Numbered from the stretch's first letter, positions 1-12,114 are shown. The stretch is 64,000 nucleotides of DNA from Mangifera indica (GCF_011075055.1 NC_058144.1:11498138-11562137), one strand, 5' to 3'. Notes: a model not told the origin generated them from the sequence alone. Numbers and translations: made by a program.

Positions 1-955
1 TCATGTTGCTCTAATTTAAGATTTCATAAGACCTAATATCTTATGATCTCTGACAACATTTTTCTAAGTTTGTTGCATCTAATTTTTTGAGAACAATACT
101 TGAAAAAATTTACTTAAAATTTTTGAATTTTAACAATTTAAACCCTAACAAAGTAAAACATGCCAACATGTTAAGCAAACAATATTACACGCGCCACCAC
201 GATCTAGGAAAAATTTTCACATGCCTCCACGCATCGCCAGAATGACAGACATGCTGTCACACGCTCAGACATGTCATCATGGACTTTCATGCGCTTGAAC
301 ACATTGTCACATGCTCGGACTCACAGTCACGTGTTGTCATGCACATAGTACACGTCATAACGATGGATTCAAGCACTAAATACCTGATTAGCTTGCCCGG
401 GTTTGGCCCAACTGCTACTCTAGTCAAAAGACCCAGTTTGACCATGTGGGTTGGGTAATCGGATTGGGAAAACCCGATTTTGATCGACAACCTGGAGAAA
501 CCCTAGTCGCCGATTTTTGTGATTTTGTCACCTGATTCTGCCACAATCGACCACCAGAAGGCTCCCTGAAGACATCATATCACTTTTTTGTCGATGTTCC
601 GACATCATAGAGAACACCAACGATGTTAATTGGCCGTGATTGCACGACAACAACCAAGATCAAAACTGGAAGATCTGATTGGGGAATGGTTTCCGATAGC
701 ACTCCAGTCACAAAGAAGGATCGCCGTGGTTGCCACGGCTCATACTGGTAGTGAATTCGACCGTGTCGTTGTTGACATGTACTATTACCAATTATTAGGT
801 TTGTTTATACATGCGTATTTTAATCAAAATAATAATAATTGAACAAAGTAATAATAATCATAACAAACCCTACATTGAATTTGAAAAAAAAAAAACCAAA
901 TTTCAATTCTCATAAAATCCAGATTTTATATCTATGTTGATTCGCTCTGACACCA
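1..955 (-). mobile_element. Internal 5' part of a minus-strand LTR retrotransposon (truncated by window edge)
   Basis: This stretch lies directly inside the LTR at 958-1435. On the minus strand it begins at 944-955 with a 12-base match, bar one base, to the primer-binding site used with initiator-Met tRNA (TGGTGTCAGAGC against the usual TGGTATCAGAGC). It should therefore be the leader and start of the internal domain of an element running leftward out of the window. No gag or pol motif is recognisable, and the short open frames at 287-490 and 630-842 resemble nothing I know. The superfamily (copia or gypsy) cannot be decided from what is visible. Confidence 0.6.
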
Positions 956-957
956 CA

Positions 958-1435
958 TGTAAGCATTAATTCAAAATAGTAATTTAATATGAACATACAT
1001 AGAATATAGAATATTGAATTATTATATTAAATTGAATATAGAATTAATAATTAGGGATATAGAAAAACCTGTTTGAGCCATATCTCTGAAAATCAAAGAT
1101 CTTCAGAAACCACCTGAAACTTAAAAATATGTTATGATAGGGCTCCACTTCATAAACCTCTTTATGACGGCTTTGAATGGGTAAACGTATCAAAATTAGA
1201 TTTTAGAGTGGGATCTAATTTATTTATAAGAAATTATCTAAATCTTCCTATTAAAGGTCCAATAACCGAAGACCTACACTAAACCATCCATCTAGATCGA
1301 TAACTTTTAAGTATAGTAGACATGTTTTTATTGATCACTCAAACTTATTTATAAACTGATATTAAACTATCTAATTACTCAATTTTATAAAAACAAAATA
1401 TAATTAATGTTAGCCCCTATCAGAAATTTCTAACA
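958..1435 (-). repeat. 5' LTR of the minus-strand retrotransposon
   Basis: Read on the minus strand, the 478-bp segment starts TGTTAGAAATTT and ends GCTTACA, which are the TG...CA ends of an LTR. It is followed two bases later by a tRNA-iMet-like primer-binding site (944-955). Position and polarity fit a 5' LTR. The partner LTR lies beyond the left window edge, so the target duplication (candidate AATTA at 1436-1440) cannot be confirmed. Confidence 0.6.
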
Positions 1436-2041
1436 AATTAATGCCCCTCATTCCTAATTAAAACAAACCTCCCATCTTCCAATTTCTCTCATTTTCCAAT
1501 GCAAATTAACCCCTTTCGCTTTTGATTAAAACAAGCTTCCCTTTCTCTTCTTTCTCATCTCAGATCTCCAAAAAAATATCTCTCAACAATTTCTTTTTCA
1601 ATTTCATCCCACTCCTTTCACAAACAACAATGGTGGCCCTCTTGTACAATGATCGAGCGTGTGAAAGTTGGCAAAACATCTATAAGACATTTCCTCACCT
1701 ATTATCAATTGCAAAGTGCAAATTACCCAACACATAAAGGAAAACACTATCGTTTCATTATTTTGTTTCACCTGTTAGAACCTTGACCAATTGATTTCCT
1801 TTTTATGCCTACTTCATCCGTCTATGTACTTATGAAATGATTTGAACCCAATACTTTGTGAGACTAAACCACCTAAATATTCTGGTAATTTATATTTTAT
1901 TATTAATATTACTTTATTTGATATGTAAAGAGATAAAAGATTTTGATAATATTTTATTATCAATTGTATAAATATAATAATTATTTATTTTTATTAAATA
2001 TAGTAATAATTTATACTTAATATTATGTTAAGTAATAATAA
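1436..2041. other. Intergenic, no gene seen
   Basis: AT-rich sequence with only short chance frames. The frame at 1522-1737 has no start context, splice partner or family resemblance that I can support. Confidence 0.5.
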
Positions 2042-2195
2042 AACTATGTATATATACTTTTGAGCATAAAATTGAGTATACATATAATATATCATCATGT
2101 AATTGAATGATTTTGAATTAATGATAAAATAATATTCAATCACATAATAACATATCTTCTGTATAATTATTATATACTAAAAAGTGTATACACTA
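2042..2195. mobile_element. Foldback MITE, family 1, copy A
   Basis: About 155 bp whose two halves are near inverted copies. The left arm starts ACTATGTATATATACTTTT and the right arm ends AAAAGTGTATACACT. The centre carries the family signature GAATGATTTTGAATTA followed by GATAAAATAATATTCAATCAC. Six other copies occur in the window. No coding capacity. Confidence 0.65.
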
Positions 2196-2673
2196 AAGAT
2201 GAGTTGATTCAGATATCTTGTAAAATTTTTAAGAATCAAAACCTATAAAGTCGATTCTTGATAAGAACCAACCTACAAATACCGGAACCCTTATGTGTAT
2301 ATATATATACACCAATTGTGATTATATCATCAGATGATCCAAGGAAGTCTTTCTCATGTTGAACTCCTCGATAAAACCCTCTAGTGACATAATTACTCAC
2401 ATATAAAATTAGAATAAAATAAAACAGTCATAAAGTGATCAATTTGGTAAAACCTTGTTAATATTTAAATAAGAACTAAACTACAATTAGAATTTAATTC
2501 AAATTTTGTACAATTAGAATCTAAGTAAACGGTACTACAAAGCCAATAACTATAAACAAATAAAACCTTCAACAAGCTAGATAGTCTAAACACTTCCTAA
2601 ATATCTGGATCAACAAGTACGCCAAGTACAACTTGTACAAGATTTTCATGTAGGGTCCTTGTGCTGTTATCAT

Positions 2674-3519
2674 CCAGCAAAAGACTTATTCCCATATAAA
2701 GTGTATTGCGTTTGTAAGTTTTTATCTCTTAATTTTAAAAATTTTATTTATTCATCTATAAAAAATTAAAGTTAATAAAATTTTATCTTATTTTTTCTTT
2801 AAATTTTAAAAACTAACAATTTTATTTTTTAAGCTAAATTTTAAAAAATCACATTTCCTCATTTAGGGTTTAGTTTAATATCCAATCACTCTTTTTGATG
2901 TCATCATTAGTCATCTCTCCCCTCGAATGGTTCATCTTCCTTCAATAGTTTGCCTCAACGATATCTCAACCCCTTTGATGCTATGTAATATCATTTAGGA
3001 AGATAAATCATCTTTCCAAACGACGAATACAAATCGTATTCCCGTACGACAAAGACAAGATTGATTATCAATCTCGTCTTTATCTAGGAAGATGATTGTC
3101 TTCCTTTGGGAAAATGAGATTGATAATCGATTTCGTCTTAATCGTCTAGTCTTCCTAGATGATGTCGAAGGGATTGAGGTTTCGTTGAGGTAAACCGTCA
3201 GAAAAAGGGAAACCGTCGAGAGGAAGAGACGATCGATGATGGCACTGGAGAGGGTGACCATATATTGAAACTAAACCCTATAAGGGAAAATGCGATTTTT
3301 TAAAATTCAGTTTAGAGGAAAAAATATTAATTTTTTAAATTTGGAGGGGAGGGAGAAGATAAAATATTAGTTTATTTTTAATATTATATATAAAATAATG
3401 ATTTTACTATTAAAATTAATAAACTTAATAGTTTATTAATGGGTAAATAAAATTTTCAAAATTAAGATATAAAAACTTAAAAATACAACATATTTTAGGT
3501 GAGAATAAGTCATTTGGCC
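2674..3519. mobile_element. Non-autonomous MULE-like element, family 2
   Basis: The right end reads GAGAATAAGTCATTTGGCC and the left end is a worn inverted copy (CAAAAGACTTATTCCC near 2678). This is the terminus shared with the elements at 19915, 31142, 32058, 41055 and 54335. The interior has the family layout: T-rich flanks around a GC-richer core (about 2990-3260) with GAAGAC/GTCTTC-rich inverted segments. The 88-codon frame on - at 2995-3261 lies in that core and is probably chance. No clear target duplication at this worn copy. Confidence 0.6.
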
Positions 3520-3946
3520 TTAAATATCTCTTGCATCAACAACGATGTTTAAATATATTTTGCAACAGAGAAAAGAGTTGCCAATAGGCAATGAAATTTC
3601 GCTTTAACTAAAAGATATCAAACAAAAACTTACATAATGGAAAACCTTAACTAGACAACAATCTTCTATTGCACAACAAGGTGAATGGTAAACTCAATCA
3701 ACTTTCCAAACACAACTAACATTCTACCTTCAACTTAAAGATGAAAACACATAAAACTAAAACAAACAAGCAAGACAAATCAAAAGACTTTAATAAATAT
3801 AAATGATAATGCAAAATTCTTTCTATCAATACTATTTATCACAGCCTATATTTAGAATTTCTTTAGTTAAGCTACTCATCTTTGCAAATTATATACAAAA
3901 AAATCATTTAGTTTGTTCATACATAGTAATATATTAAAATATTTAA
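3520..3946. other. Intergenic, probably 3' flank of a dead hAT element
   Basis: AT-rich, without frames or repeats I can support. It follows the 3' end of the hAT transposase remnant and may include that element's terminal sequence, but I could not identify an end. Confidence 0.35.
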
Positions 3947-4351
3947 CTAACATGAATCAAAAAGTTTTGAATCCTCTAGATACTGTTTAGCTTGAATTGA
4001 TGTAGGTGAATATGTTAACCAATCTTGTGCACAAATTAAGGCTTCCATGATTGGTGGACTTAAGCAATTTCTAAATTGGTTTAATACTCTACCTAATGTA
4101 CTAAAAACTAATTCTAAAGCAACCATTGACACTGAAATTGCGAATATATCTCTTGTCCTAAGGGATTAAACCTTAAATTTTGGTACATTCAACTTCCATA
4201 GAGCCAAGATATACAAATCAATTGTAATGTTTTCATAACTCTCCTCTAGGTAATATCGTGACTGAGTTTTGTTTTGCACATATTCATCTTCTCGCAACTC
4301 TATCAAATATGTGTTTGAGTTTGTCCATTCGATTATTAATATCAGAACCAT
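3947..4351 (-). pseudogene. hAT transposase C-terminal remnant (dimerisation domain)
   Basis: The minus strand reads as one frame from 4351 to 3947, interrupted by a single TAA at 4166-4168. Before the stop it contains YYLEESYENIT and ALWKLNVPKFKV, matching the linker of plant hAT transposases (YLxE..., WWKxNxxxFPxL). After the stop it has VSMVALELVFSTLGRVLNQ and then MEALICAQDWL, matching the C-terminal dimerisation domain (usually STVASESAFSTGGRVLD...ALICTQDWL). The conserved Ser/Glu positions are altered (ALELVFS for ASESAFS). Sequence up to about 4540 may hold more of the gene in decayed form. The upstream BED finger and catalytic DDE region are absent, so this is a dead fragment. Family assignment is confident; boundaries are not. 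Confidence 0.8.
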
Positions 4352-4539
4352 TGGTTAATGACTTTTCTATATTTATTGTAATCTCAAAGGACCTTGAAGC
4401 TTCAACTTTATGCAAACTTAATAAATTTCCACATATGCATCATACATTCATTGCAACACACATCTCAAGTGGCCAAACACCATCTCAATAACTTTCACAT
4501 TATTTTCATAAATCATTTTCAATCAAAAGAAATTTGTTT

Positions 4540-4740
4540 ATAATGTTATCATTATTAAGACTAATTTTTTTTTTGGGTAACAAGAAATTTTATCTTAATC
4601 AAATTATTATTTTTAAAATCAAATTAATCATATTAATTAAGATAAATCTCAAATCTAATGGGCATACACCACGGTTACTATCTATTCATATTCTCATGTA
4701 TATATAATCATGGATTTTTGTTAACATTAAACCCATGCCT
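4540..4740. other. Intergenic, upstream of FBN2
   Basis: AT-rich sequence with short A/T runs; no gene seen. It forms the distal promoter of the fibrillin gene. Confidence 0.4.
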
Positions 4741-4748
4741 ATAAATAA
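4741..4748 (+). promoter_or_regulatory. Candidate TATA box of the fibrillin gene
   Basis: TATAAATA occurs about 215 bp before the ATG at 4960, which would give a 5'UTR of roughly 185 bases. No other good TATA lies closer. Assignment is by motif and position only. Confidence 0.4.
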
Positions 4749-4959
4749 ATCAGTAACCAGCTATTATGGGAAAATGAAATCCACAAAAAAAAAAAAAGGT
4801 ATTTTTTCCAATTTCCTTCTTAAATTTTTCACTTTTTATTTTTTTCCTTTTTATGACGCAGAGCAGAACGGAGCTCCTTGAACTCAAAGCAATGGAATTC
4901 GCCGAACTCTGACAAAAAGAAAAGAAAATCAAGCACAATTGGCAATCCATTAACTCGAA

Positions 4960-7900
4960 ATGGCTTTGCTCCTCACCATGCCCCCATCTTTCTTCTCCTT
5001 TTCTTCCTCCAAAAACTCTAAACCTCTCCTCTTATCTTCCTCTAAAATCCCTTCTTCTCTTTCACTCTCTCTCAAAAACCCCACCAAAACCTTCACTCTC
5101 CGTCCTTTAATCTCTCGCTCCTCTTCCCAACCCGACCCAACTCCAGAACCCGATTCGGAACCCCCCACCGAAACCACAGTTTCCATCACAGATGAATGGG
5201 GCGAAAAGACGGAGCCCGAGTCCGAGCCCGAACTCACCAAGCTGCCGGATTCAGACCCTCCTAAGAACGAGGACGAGTGGGGGGAGTATGTAAGCCAGGG
5301 TAACGGTAGCGCTGGACCGGCGGTGGAGGAAGATGATGATAATAATAAATTGCGTGATTTGAAGAGGAGCTTGGTGGACACGGTTTATGGGACGGAATTC
5401 GGGTTTCGTGCCGAGGCGGAAGTTCGGGCCGAGGTTTTGGAGCTTGTTAATCAGTTGGAGGCGCTTAACCCTACTCCCACTCCGGTAGAGGCCGGTGGGG
5501 TTCTTGATGGCAACTGGGTCTTGGTGTGAGTTTCCCTTTATCATTATCTAATTGTATATGTTTTATCCTGAATTTATGTGATTTAATTAAACAAAAGGAA
5601 GGAAAAGAGATACAAACAAATTGATTTTAATTCAATCGCTCATTAGCCTGATTCTATAAATTTTAATTCAAGAGAAAATTTAAAACGTTTAGGCTTTGTT
5701 ACAAGAATTTGTTAATTTTTCAGTGGCCATATTGCTTCAGGGATCGTGAAAATTTTATTTTCTCTGAGATATTAAATCATTATTTGCTGTATCGTATTTG
5801 TAAACATTTGTTTTTTCCAATAGGTGAAATCATTCATTGTAAATGGGTTTTCTTCTCCTTTTTTTGTTGGCGTTCCTCTCTGATTGTTTTATTTTTGTGT
5901 CAAATCAGTATGGGAGGGAAAATATTTTTTTTAGCTTTCCTCATCGTTGGAAATAATTCCATTTATCTGCCCATGGGGCTTAAATTGATTCTACCATTCT
6001 GTCTATTTATTCCTTGCTATGAGTGACCATCAAATTAAGTTGCTTTTTGAGCTAAGTTGTTAGGTTTCTATCTATGTTATCTACAATTAAGTGGTCTGCA
6101 TTAAGTAACACAAACAAAATGTGTAGACATGCTTTTTAGTGAGAAAAATGCCAACTTCTTAGAATAATGTCTGTCGGAAATATATATTAGGCTTACAAGT
6201 GTAGAGATTGAAATTCATATTACACAAAACTAATTGATTTGTATTAAAGTCCAATCCACAATACTTATATACCACTCTCTTATATTCTATTTATTAAATA
6301 TGAAACTTTTAGTCTTCAACAACCCTGCTCAAGTGCAATCACCTAGGGTATTAGATCAGCCGTTTGGTTCAGCTGATTTTTTGCTGGGTGAGTTGACATT
6401 TATATCTAGGAACACTTCAGGCTGTTAGGCCCGTCATTTGGCTCGTGCTCTGATACCATGTCGTAAATATATATTAGACTTAATTGTCTAAAATATATAT
6501 TGCGCTTAGAAGTCCTACATTTAATAAATAGAATATAAGAGAGTGATATATAAGTGTTGTGGATTGGACCTTAATATAAGCTAATTGGTTTTGTGTAATA
6601 TGAGTTTCAATCTTCATACTTGTAAACCCGATATATATTTCCAACATGGTATCAGAGCACGAGCCGAACGGCGAGTCTAACAACTTAAAGTATTCCTAGA
6701 TATAAGTGATAATGTACACAACCAAAAATTGGTTGAATTAAACGACGGGTCTAACAACGCAGGTGGTTGCATTTGAGCAGGAGTGTTGGGAAAAATCTCA
6801 CATCTAATAAATAAAATATAAGAGAGTGGTATATAAGTGTTGTGGATTAGACTTTAATACAAACTAATTGGTTTTGTCTAATATGAGTTTTAATCTCCAT
6901 ACTTGTAAACCCAATATATATTTCCGATATGATATCAAAGCACGAGCCGAACGGCAGGCGTAACAACGTAAAGTGTTCTTGAATACAAGTGACAACGTAC
7001 CCAACCAAAAACTAGCTGAGCCAAACGGCGGGTTTAATAGTTTAGATGGTTACACTTGAGTAAGGGTGTTGGAGACTAAAAGTCTTACATCTAATAAATA
7101 GAACATAAGAGAATGGTATATAAGTGTTGTGGATTGAACCTTAATACAAGCGAATTGGTTTTGTGTAATGTGGTTTCAATCTTTATATTTGTAAGCGTAA
7201 TATATATTTTCGACAATGTCAGTGAGTAAAAATTGGACCGAGGCAAAAGAATGGGTTTCTTCTGCATACTTTGAAAGAAAATTCTATCTAAATGCAGAAA
7301 ACACTAAGAACCTTTTAAATCAGCTAAACTGCTCCCTAAACCCACTTAACAGATCTCAAACAAGCCCAACTAATATTGATACATCAACATGTTTCACCTT
7401 GTGAATTCTGGGACATCCTGAAAGTCTAAATCTGAAGCTTCGAATTCAGTCTTTTTTCTTCTCCATCCTTGTTTCATTGCTTTCCGGTGAATAATTCATT
7501 GAACAAACACTTATATGGATGATTTGTCACTGTTATGGTGTTAGAGCTGTGTTGGATAGATTCTGAGCAAAGACAAGGAGAAAAAGAGAGTTGATCTTTG
7601 AAAAGAAATGATTGCAGTAGTTTTGGATTTTAATTCTGAATACAAGGAAAGTGGTTGGAAAATGTCTGAACCGCTGGTGGTTGTCTACTATCTTTATCTA
7701 AGCCAATCATTAGGGAGTCTATGAAATTTTTTTCATTAATATTTTGGAAAGTCATTTTAGTAAATTGGGGCACTATATGAAAGCTGAAAGGAAACAATAT
7801 TTTAGGATGTATGCTGATAAAACCTGCACTAGCTTTTCTCTCTGACTTGGACATAGATTACATAACATTAATAATAGGGATTAGATTCACTGAAACGTTA

Positions 7901-9038
7901 TTGCTAAAACGTATGATTAGATGTTCTTTTCAGTTTGGATTTGAATGCCTAAATGAAAATTGGTGATACTGTAGCATATTGTTTCTTTATGTCTCAATGT
8001 TGCTGACACTTAATAATCACAACTGCCCTAATCTTGCTTTCTGGTTTGAAACTGATTAGGTACACAGCATTTTCTGAGCTGTTACCACTTCTGGCAGCGG
8101 CTGCAACACCTTTGTTGAAAGTGGAAAGGATATCTCAAACAATTGACACCAGTAGTCTCTCCATTGTGAACTCAACTACATTATCTGGCCCTTTAGCTAC
8201 GTTCTCTTTCAGTGTTTCTGCATCCTTTGAAGTTCGAAGCCCTTCTAGAATTCAAGTAATCTTTGAACCCACCTTGAGTAGTTGATTATATAATTGATTC
8301 CAAAATAGCCTTTTTGTTGTGGAAAATTAAATAAATGAATAAAAAGAAATTTTTTTAAGTGATTGCATTAAAATAAATTATGGATCAATTTTGGTTTTGA
8401 AAATGGTTTTCGCTGAACTGCAGAAAAAATTATAAATGATAAAGCCATGTGAAAATGAATTTGAAAGAGTTGATGACGTAGAAGTATGCTTGTCACTAAA
8501 TAAATAATAAAAGGAAGAAAGAAAAGGTCACTGATATTTCAGGAGTTGTCGACAGCACTTGGGGCAAGTTAGAATATAAATGTAAACAGTGCAAAAATCT
8601 TTGATGAGTTTGCTAAATGTATAGTGAAAATTGTTAGTTGCTATACAGAACTTCCTCAAAATTATTAAGAACTTCAGCATAGTAATAAATTAGTACCATA
8701 TCTTATGAATCTTTTCTAACTATTTTCAGGTTCAATTTAAGGAAGGTACCTTCCAACCTCCAGAGATAAAGTCAACTGTTTCTCTTCCAGAAAGTGTGAA
8801 TATTTTTGGGCAGAATATCAATTTGTTGCCAGTGCAGCAATCTGTCTCTCCACTGCAGGAGGTTGTAGCAAATATTGCCAGGGCAATTTCTGGTCAGCCA
8901 CCTCTAAAGGTACCCATTCCTGGTGAACGAACCAAGTCCTGGCTTATTATTACATACCTTGATGATGACCTTCAAATCTCAAGAGGGGATGGTGGTCTTT
9001 TTGTGCTTGTTAAAGAAGGGAGTCCTCTTCTTGACTAG
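4960..9038 (+). CDS. FBN2: Plastid fibrillin, FBN2 / plastid-lipid-associated protein 3 type
   Basis: Three exons: 4960-5525, 8060-8255 and 8730-9038, with splice sites GT|GTGAGT...TTAG|G and CAA|GTAATC...TTCAG|GTT, joining in frame to 356 aa (about the 376 of Arabidopsis PAP3). Residues 1-55 are rich in Ser, Leu and Lys with almost no acids, as in a chloroplast transit peptide. Residues 56-128 form an acidic, Pro-rich linker with two DEWGE boxes (78-82, 105-109). From about 130 to the end is the lipocalin-like PAP_fibrillin domain, with NQLEALNPTP, the GNWVL / FSELLP region, and the closing DGGLFVLVKEGSPLLD that marks the family. Fibrillins bind lipids at plastoglobules and thylakoids and are tied to stress tolerance; the exact ligand is unknown. 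Intron 1 (2.53 kb) is enlarged by a TRIM cluster (6172-7215). The choice of FBN2 over other fibrillins rests on the acidic linker and length. Confidence 0.9.
6172..7215. mobile_element. Composite TRIM-type miniature LTR retrotransposon in FBN2 intron 1
   Basis: About 1.04 kb, flanked by the same 5 bases ATGTC at 6167-6171 and 7216-7220. Order: an inverted LTR (6172-6321), an inverted ~140-bp spacer ending in GCTCTGATACCA (the complement of a tRNA-iMet primer site, about 6450-6461), and a truncated inverted LTR end. Then follow direct LTR a (to 6646), PBS TGGTATCAGAGC (6647-6658) and spacer, LTR b (6784-6929), mutated PBS TGATATCAAAGC and spacer, and LTR c (7067-7215). LTRs are about 146-150 bp with TGTTGG...CCGACA-type ends and share AAGAGAGTGGTATATAAGTG. 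No coding capacity; replication would need another element's proteins. Confidence 0.85.
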
Positions 9039-10600
9039 AAAAGAGGTACATGCCGCTGTGTTATGAATTATTGCTTACCTACGCTCTCCAACATATCATT
9101 TTGTGGTTTCATCACTTATTACATAATTGAAAGAGGGAATTTATTCTTGTCCTTTTGTATCTCGGGCATTTAAATAGTGTTCTGTTTGGCTGCTGAGAAC
9201 CTAGTAAAAGAATGACAAATTTGAAAACTTTTTGTGGTAGATGTAGTTGTACAAAGTAGAAGTTTCTTTTGATTGTCCTTCAAGTGCAAGTGGATCTTAA
9301 GGTGGTTATATGATATTCTGAAAGGAGGTGAAATGTGTCTGGTTTGTAAATTGATAGAAACTAAAGCGTTGAGTTTTTGACAACTTTATGAACTATTAGA
9401 ATTGTATAAGAAGTTGAAATTGGGATGTTTGTTTGGTCAGAGGGAATAATTCTTCATCTCTTATATTTATTGGCACAATTACTTAATTTTGGGAATGATT
9501 TATAATTGTAGACTAAACTGAAAAGGCAGTGAGCTTTGACATTTAGCTGATTAAAGGACTTGATAATCTAATTCATGACTATTGGCTAATAAATTGACAA
9601 CACTTGCAAGTTATACTTCTCCTACCCTTTATATGTAACCAGACAAAGAAAGTATTAACTGCAGTTGGAAAAGGGATAAAATTTTCATTATGAAGAACAC
9701 ATGGGGATTCGGTCACTTGAATTCTTACAGAACTCTTGTTGGTGGGAGTAGCTGATATAAGAGGATTGCAACATCGATTAATATAAAATTACCTGAAAAC
9801 TTGTCCTCTACCTAGACTCTGTTTTGAGGCATATTGTTTTCTGCGTTTCCTTTTTTCTGCATGACTCTTGGTTGTCATGGTTGTGCTGCAGTGTTCAGCA
9901 CTATTTCTTCATTATTAGCTTAATTTCCCTGCTTTTTAAGTAATGGCGTGTGCAATGGATAGTGGAAGTCATCTCTCATCTATAAGAGAGCATTAGGAAT
10001 CAATGGATAGTGGCACCAAGATATGACTAATTTATCAACTTGAACTTGATTGATGCAGTGAGACGTACTTGAAAAGATTAACCCATGATATGAATGGTTG
10101 AGGAAATCTTCTTGGATAGCTCAGTGTAGCCAGAAATTTAGGCCGCTTAATGAACATTCTTCTCTTATTACAAGCTTTATAATTATCCCCTACAATTGAG
10201 TCACCAATCAGCTACATAGCATGCATGAAACAGCCCTATAAGTGAAAATAGCAAGACATGAAATCAAGAGGAACAGAAAACTGAGCCCAAATTCGTTGCA
10301 CGGTATAGATATGAGCTTGACTTGTCATAATTGGAGACCTAAATTAGCGGCAAATCCAGGGTATTTCGGATTAGTTTCCGATTGGCTACAATTCGATAAC
10401 AAGAAAAATTAAAAATAATAATCGATAATAACAAAAAAATAGTTCAATTTTAGTGAAAAAAAGAGAAAAGACAAATAGATGAATGTGTGAATTTGCCCAA
10501 CACATCATACTACTACGCACCGTTTCGGTTATCCCAATTGTGGGGTCAGGAATATGTCCAAATGTCAAATTTTAAGTGGTTAATACCAACTGCCACGTGT
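9039..10600. other. FBN2 3' flank and intergenic; no gene seen
   Basis: The first few hundred bases after the stop are presumably 3'UTR. The rest has no frame, repeat copy or RNA gene that I can support. The 60-codon frame on - at 10386-10568 looks like chance. Confidence 0.45.
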
Positions 10601-12114
10601 TAGCTGATAAGAAGTGAACCTACATGGTTAAAAGCCTTGACTGGTTGACCAAGTCTCTTGAAATATGAAATTTTTTGCAATTATTTAAATTTTAAAAAAT
10701 AATTATTTTTTTAATAATGTAGAATGCTTCCGTTTTGTCTCGGTCTTGGGTGTTGACTCGTTACCGATTGTTGATTTCTCAGAGGAAATTCAAGAATCCA
10801 TATCCCCGCAACTTGCTCATCATTTCAAGACAATACAATACTACTAATTAATTAAATTAACTAATTCAACTAAGTTTATTTTACTTTACTCAACATTCTA
10901 GAAAGTACACAAATGTAATATTTAGACAAGATTGAACAATATATAAAAGAGTTTTTGTTAGAAATACAACCATGTTCAACTCATAAATTGGACAAAGGTA
11001 AAAAGATTCTAACAAAAAAAAAAAATTATAATTTTTCAAAGAAAAATTTGTTGCAAATAATTTTTGATCTTAGTATAGAATTTTAAATGAAGATTTACTA
11101 GAGTTTAGTGTTAATTTTTAAAATGTTTATAGTTCAAAACCACATCGAACCATAAATTTTAAATTTTATTAGATGCATATGTTTCATATAGAATAGATGT
11201 TCACAAACTATAATCTACAATGACTCTGAGTCAAACCCTATGAAAGATGTCTTTTAAATATAATCAAACTTTATATTCTCATAAAAATATTTATTATACT
11301 CCATATAAAAAAAGGTAGAATAGTATACGTTATGTATTTTTCATGTGGTTTTATACTCTTTTACTAGAAATTACAATAATTAAGGTTGTATGACATTGTC
11401 AACATGTTTACAAGTATACATTTCAATTAACTTTAATTAACAATTTTAGATTTACTTTAATTAACAATATTAGATTTATAATTACCCAAAAAAAAAAAAC
11501 AATACTAGATTTACAAAACTAGATATAAGAGATGTACGTTCAATATTTTGAATGGTTGGGTAGAGTTGAACTTACTATCAACAGTCACCCACTAACATAG
11601 TCCATTTATATTGACAGATTCAACAAGCATAAAGACTATTCCACAACTATGCATAGATTACACATATTTGTTTTGTATACTTGTACATTTTTTATGTTTT
11701 ATACATATGTACGTTTACTGCATTAATTTATTTGATTGATTCTTTGTATATAATATGCATGTATGTTGTACACATAATAGTTTATTTATATTACAACAAA
11801 TATACAACAGGAAAGAAAAAAAATCAAATAAAGGATTAGTTAAATACATTATGCTTTCGAAAATCAATCAACTCACATGATCTGGTTGGTTTAGGGTTTA
11901 GGGTTTATAATTTATAGTTAATGAGATGAGAGTTTTAAGGTTTTGGGTTAATGGTTTATGATTTACAGGCAAGGGTTTTGGTCTATGGTTTACAATTTGT
12001 AGTTCACGACTTTGGGTTTTCAACTCACATTTTATGGTTTAGGACAATTAAATCATACATTTTGTTTTGTGCAATCATGTAATGACAAATAAACTATATA
12101 TAAATTATAATAAC
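10601..12114. other. Intergenic with a short telomere-like tract; no gene seen
   Basis: AT-rich DNA upstream of the CML18-like gene. At 11889-11906 three TTTAGGG-type units occur in tandem. They are followed to about 12045 by looser repeats of GGTTTA / GGGTTT / ATGGTTTA, as in a decayed interstitial telomeric tract. Nothing coding is apparent. Confidence 0.5.

Noticed and set aside
4950..5381. 143-codon minus-strand frame opposite FBN2 exon 1
   Set aside because: Mirror of the Ser/Pro/Glu-rich transit and linker coding sequence; no independent evidence.
5709..6026. 105-codon frame in FBN2 intron 1
   Set aside because: Phe/Ile/Leu-rich translation of T-rich intron DNA, with no start context or homology.
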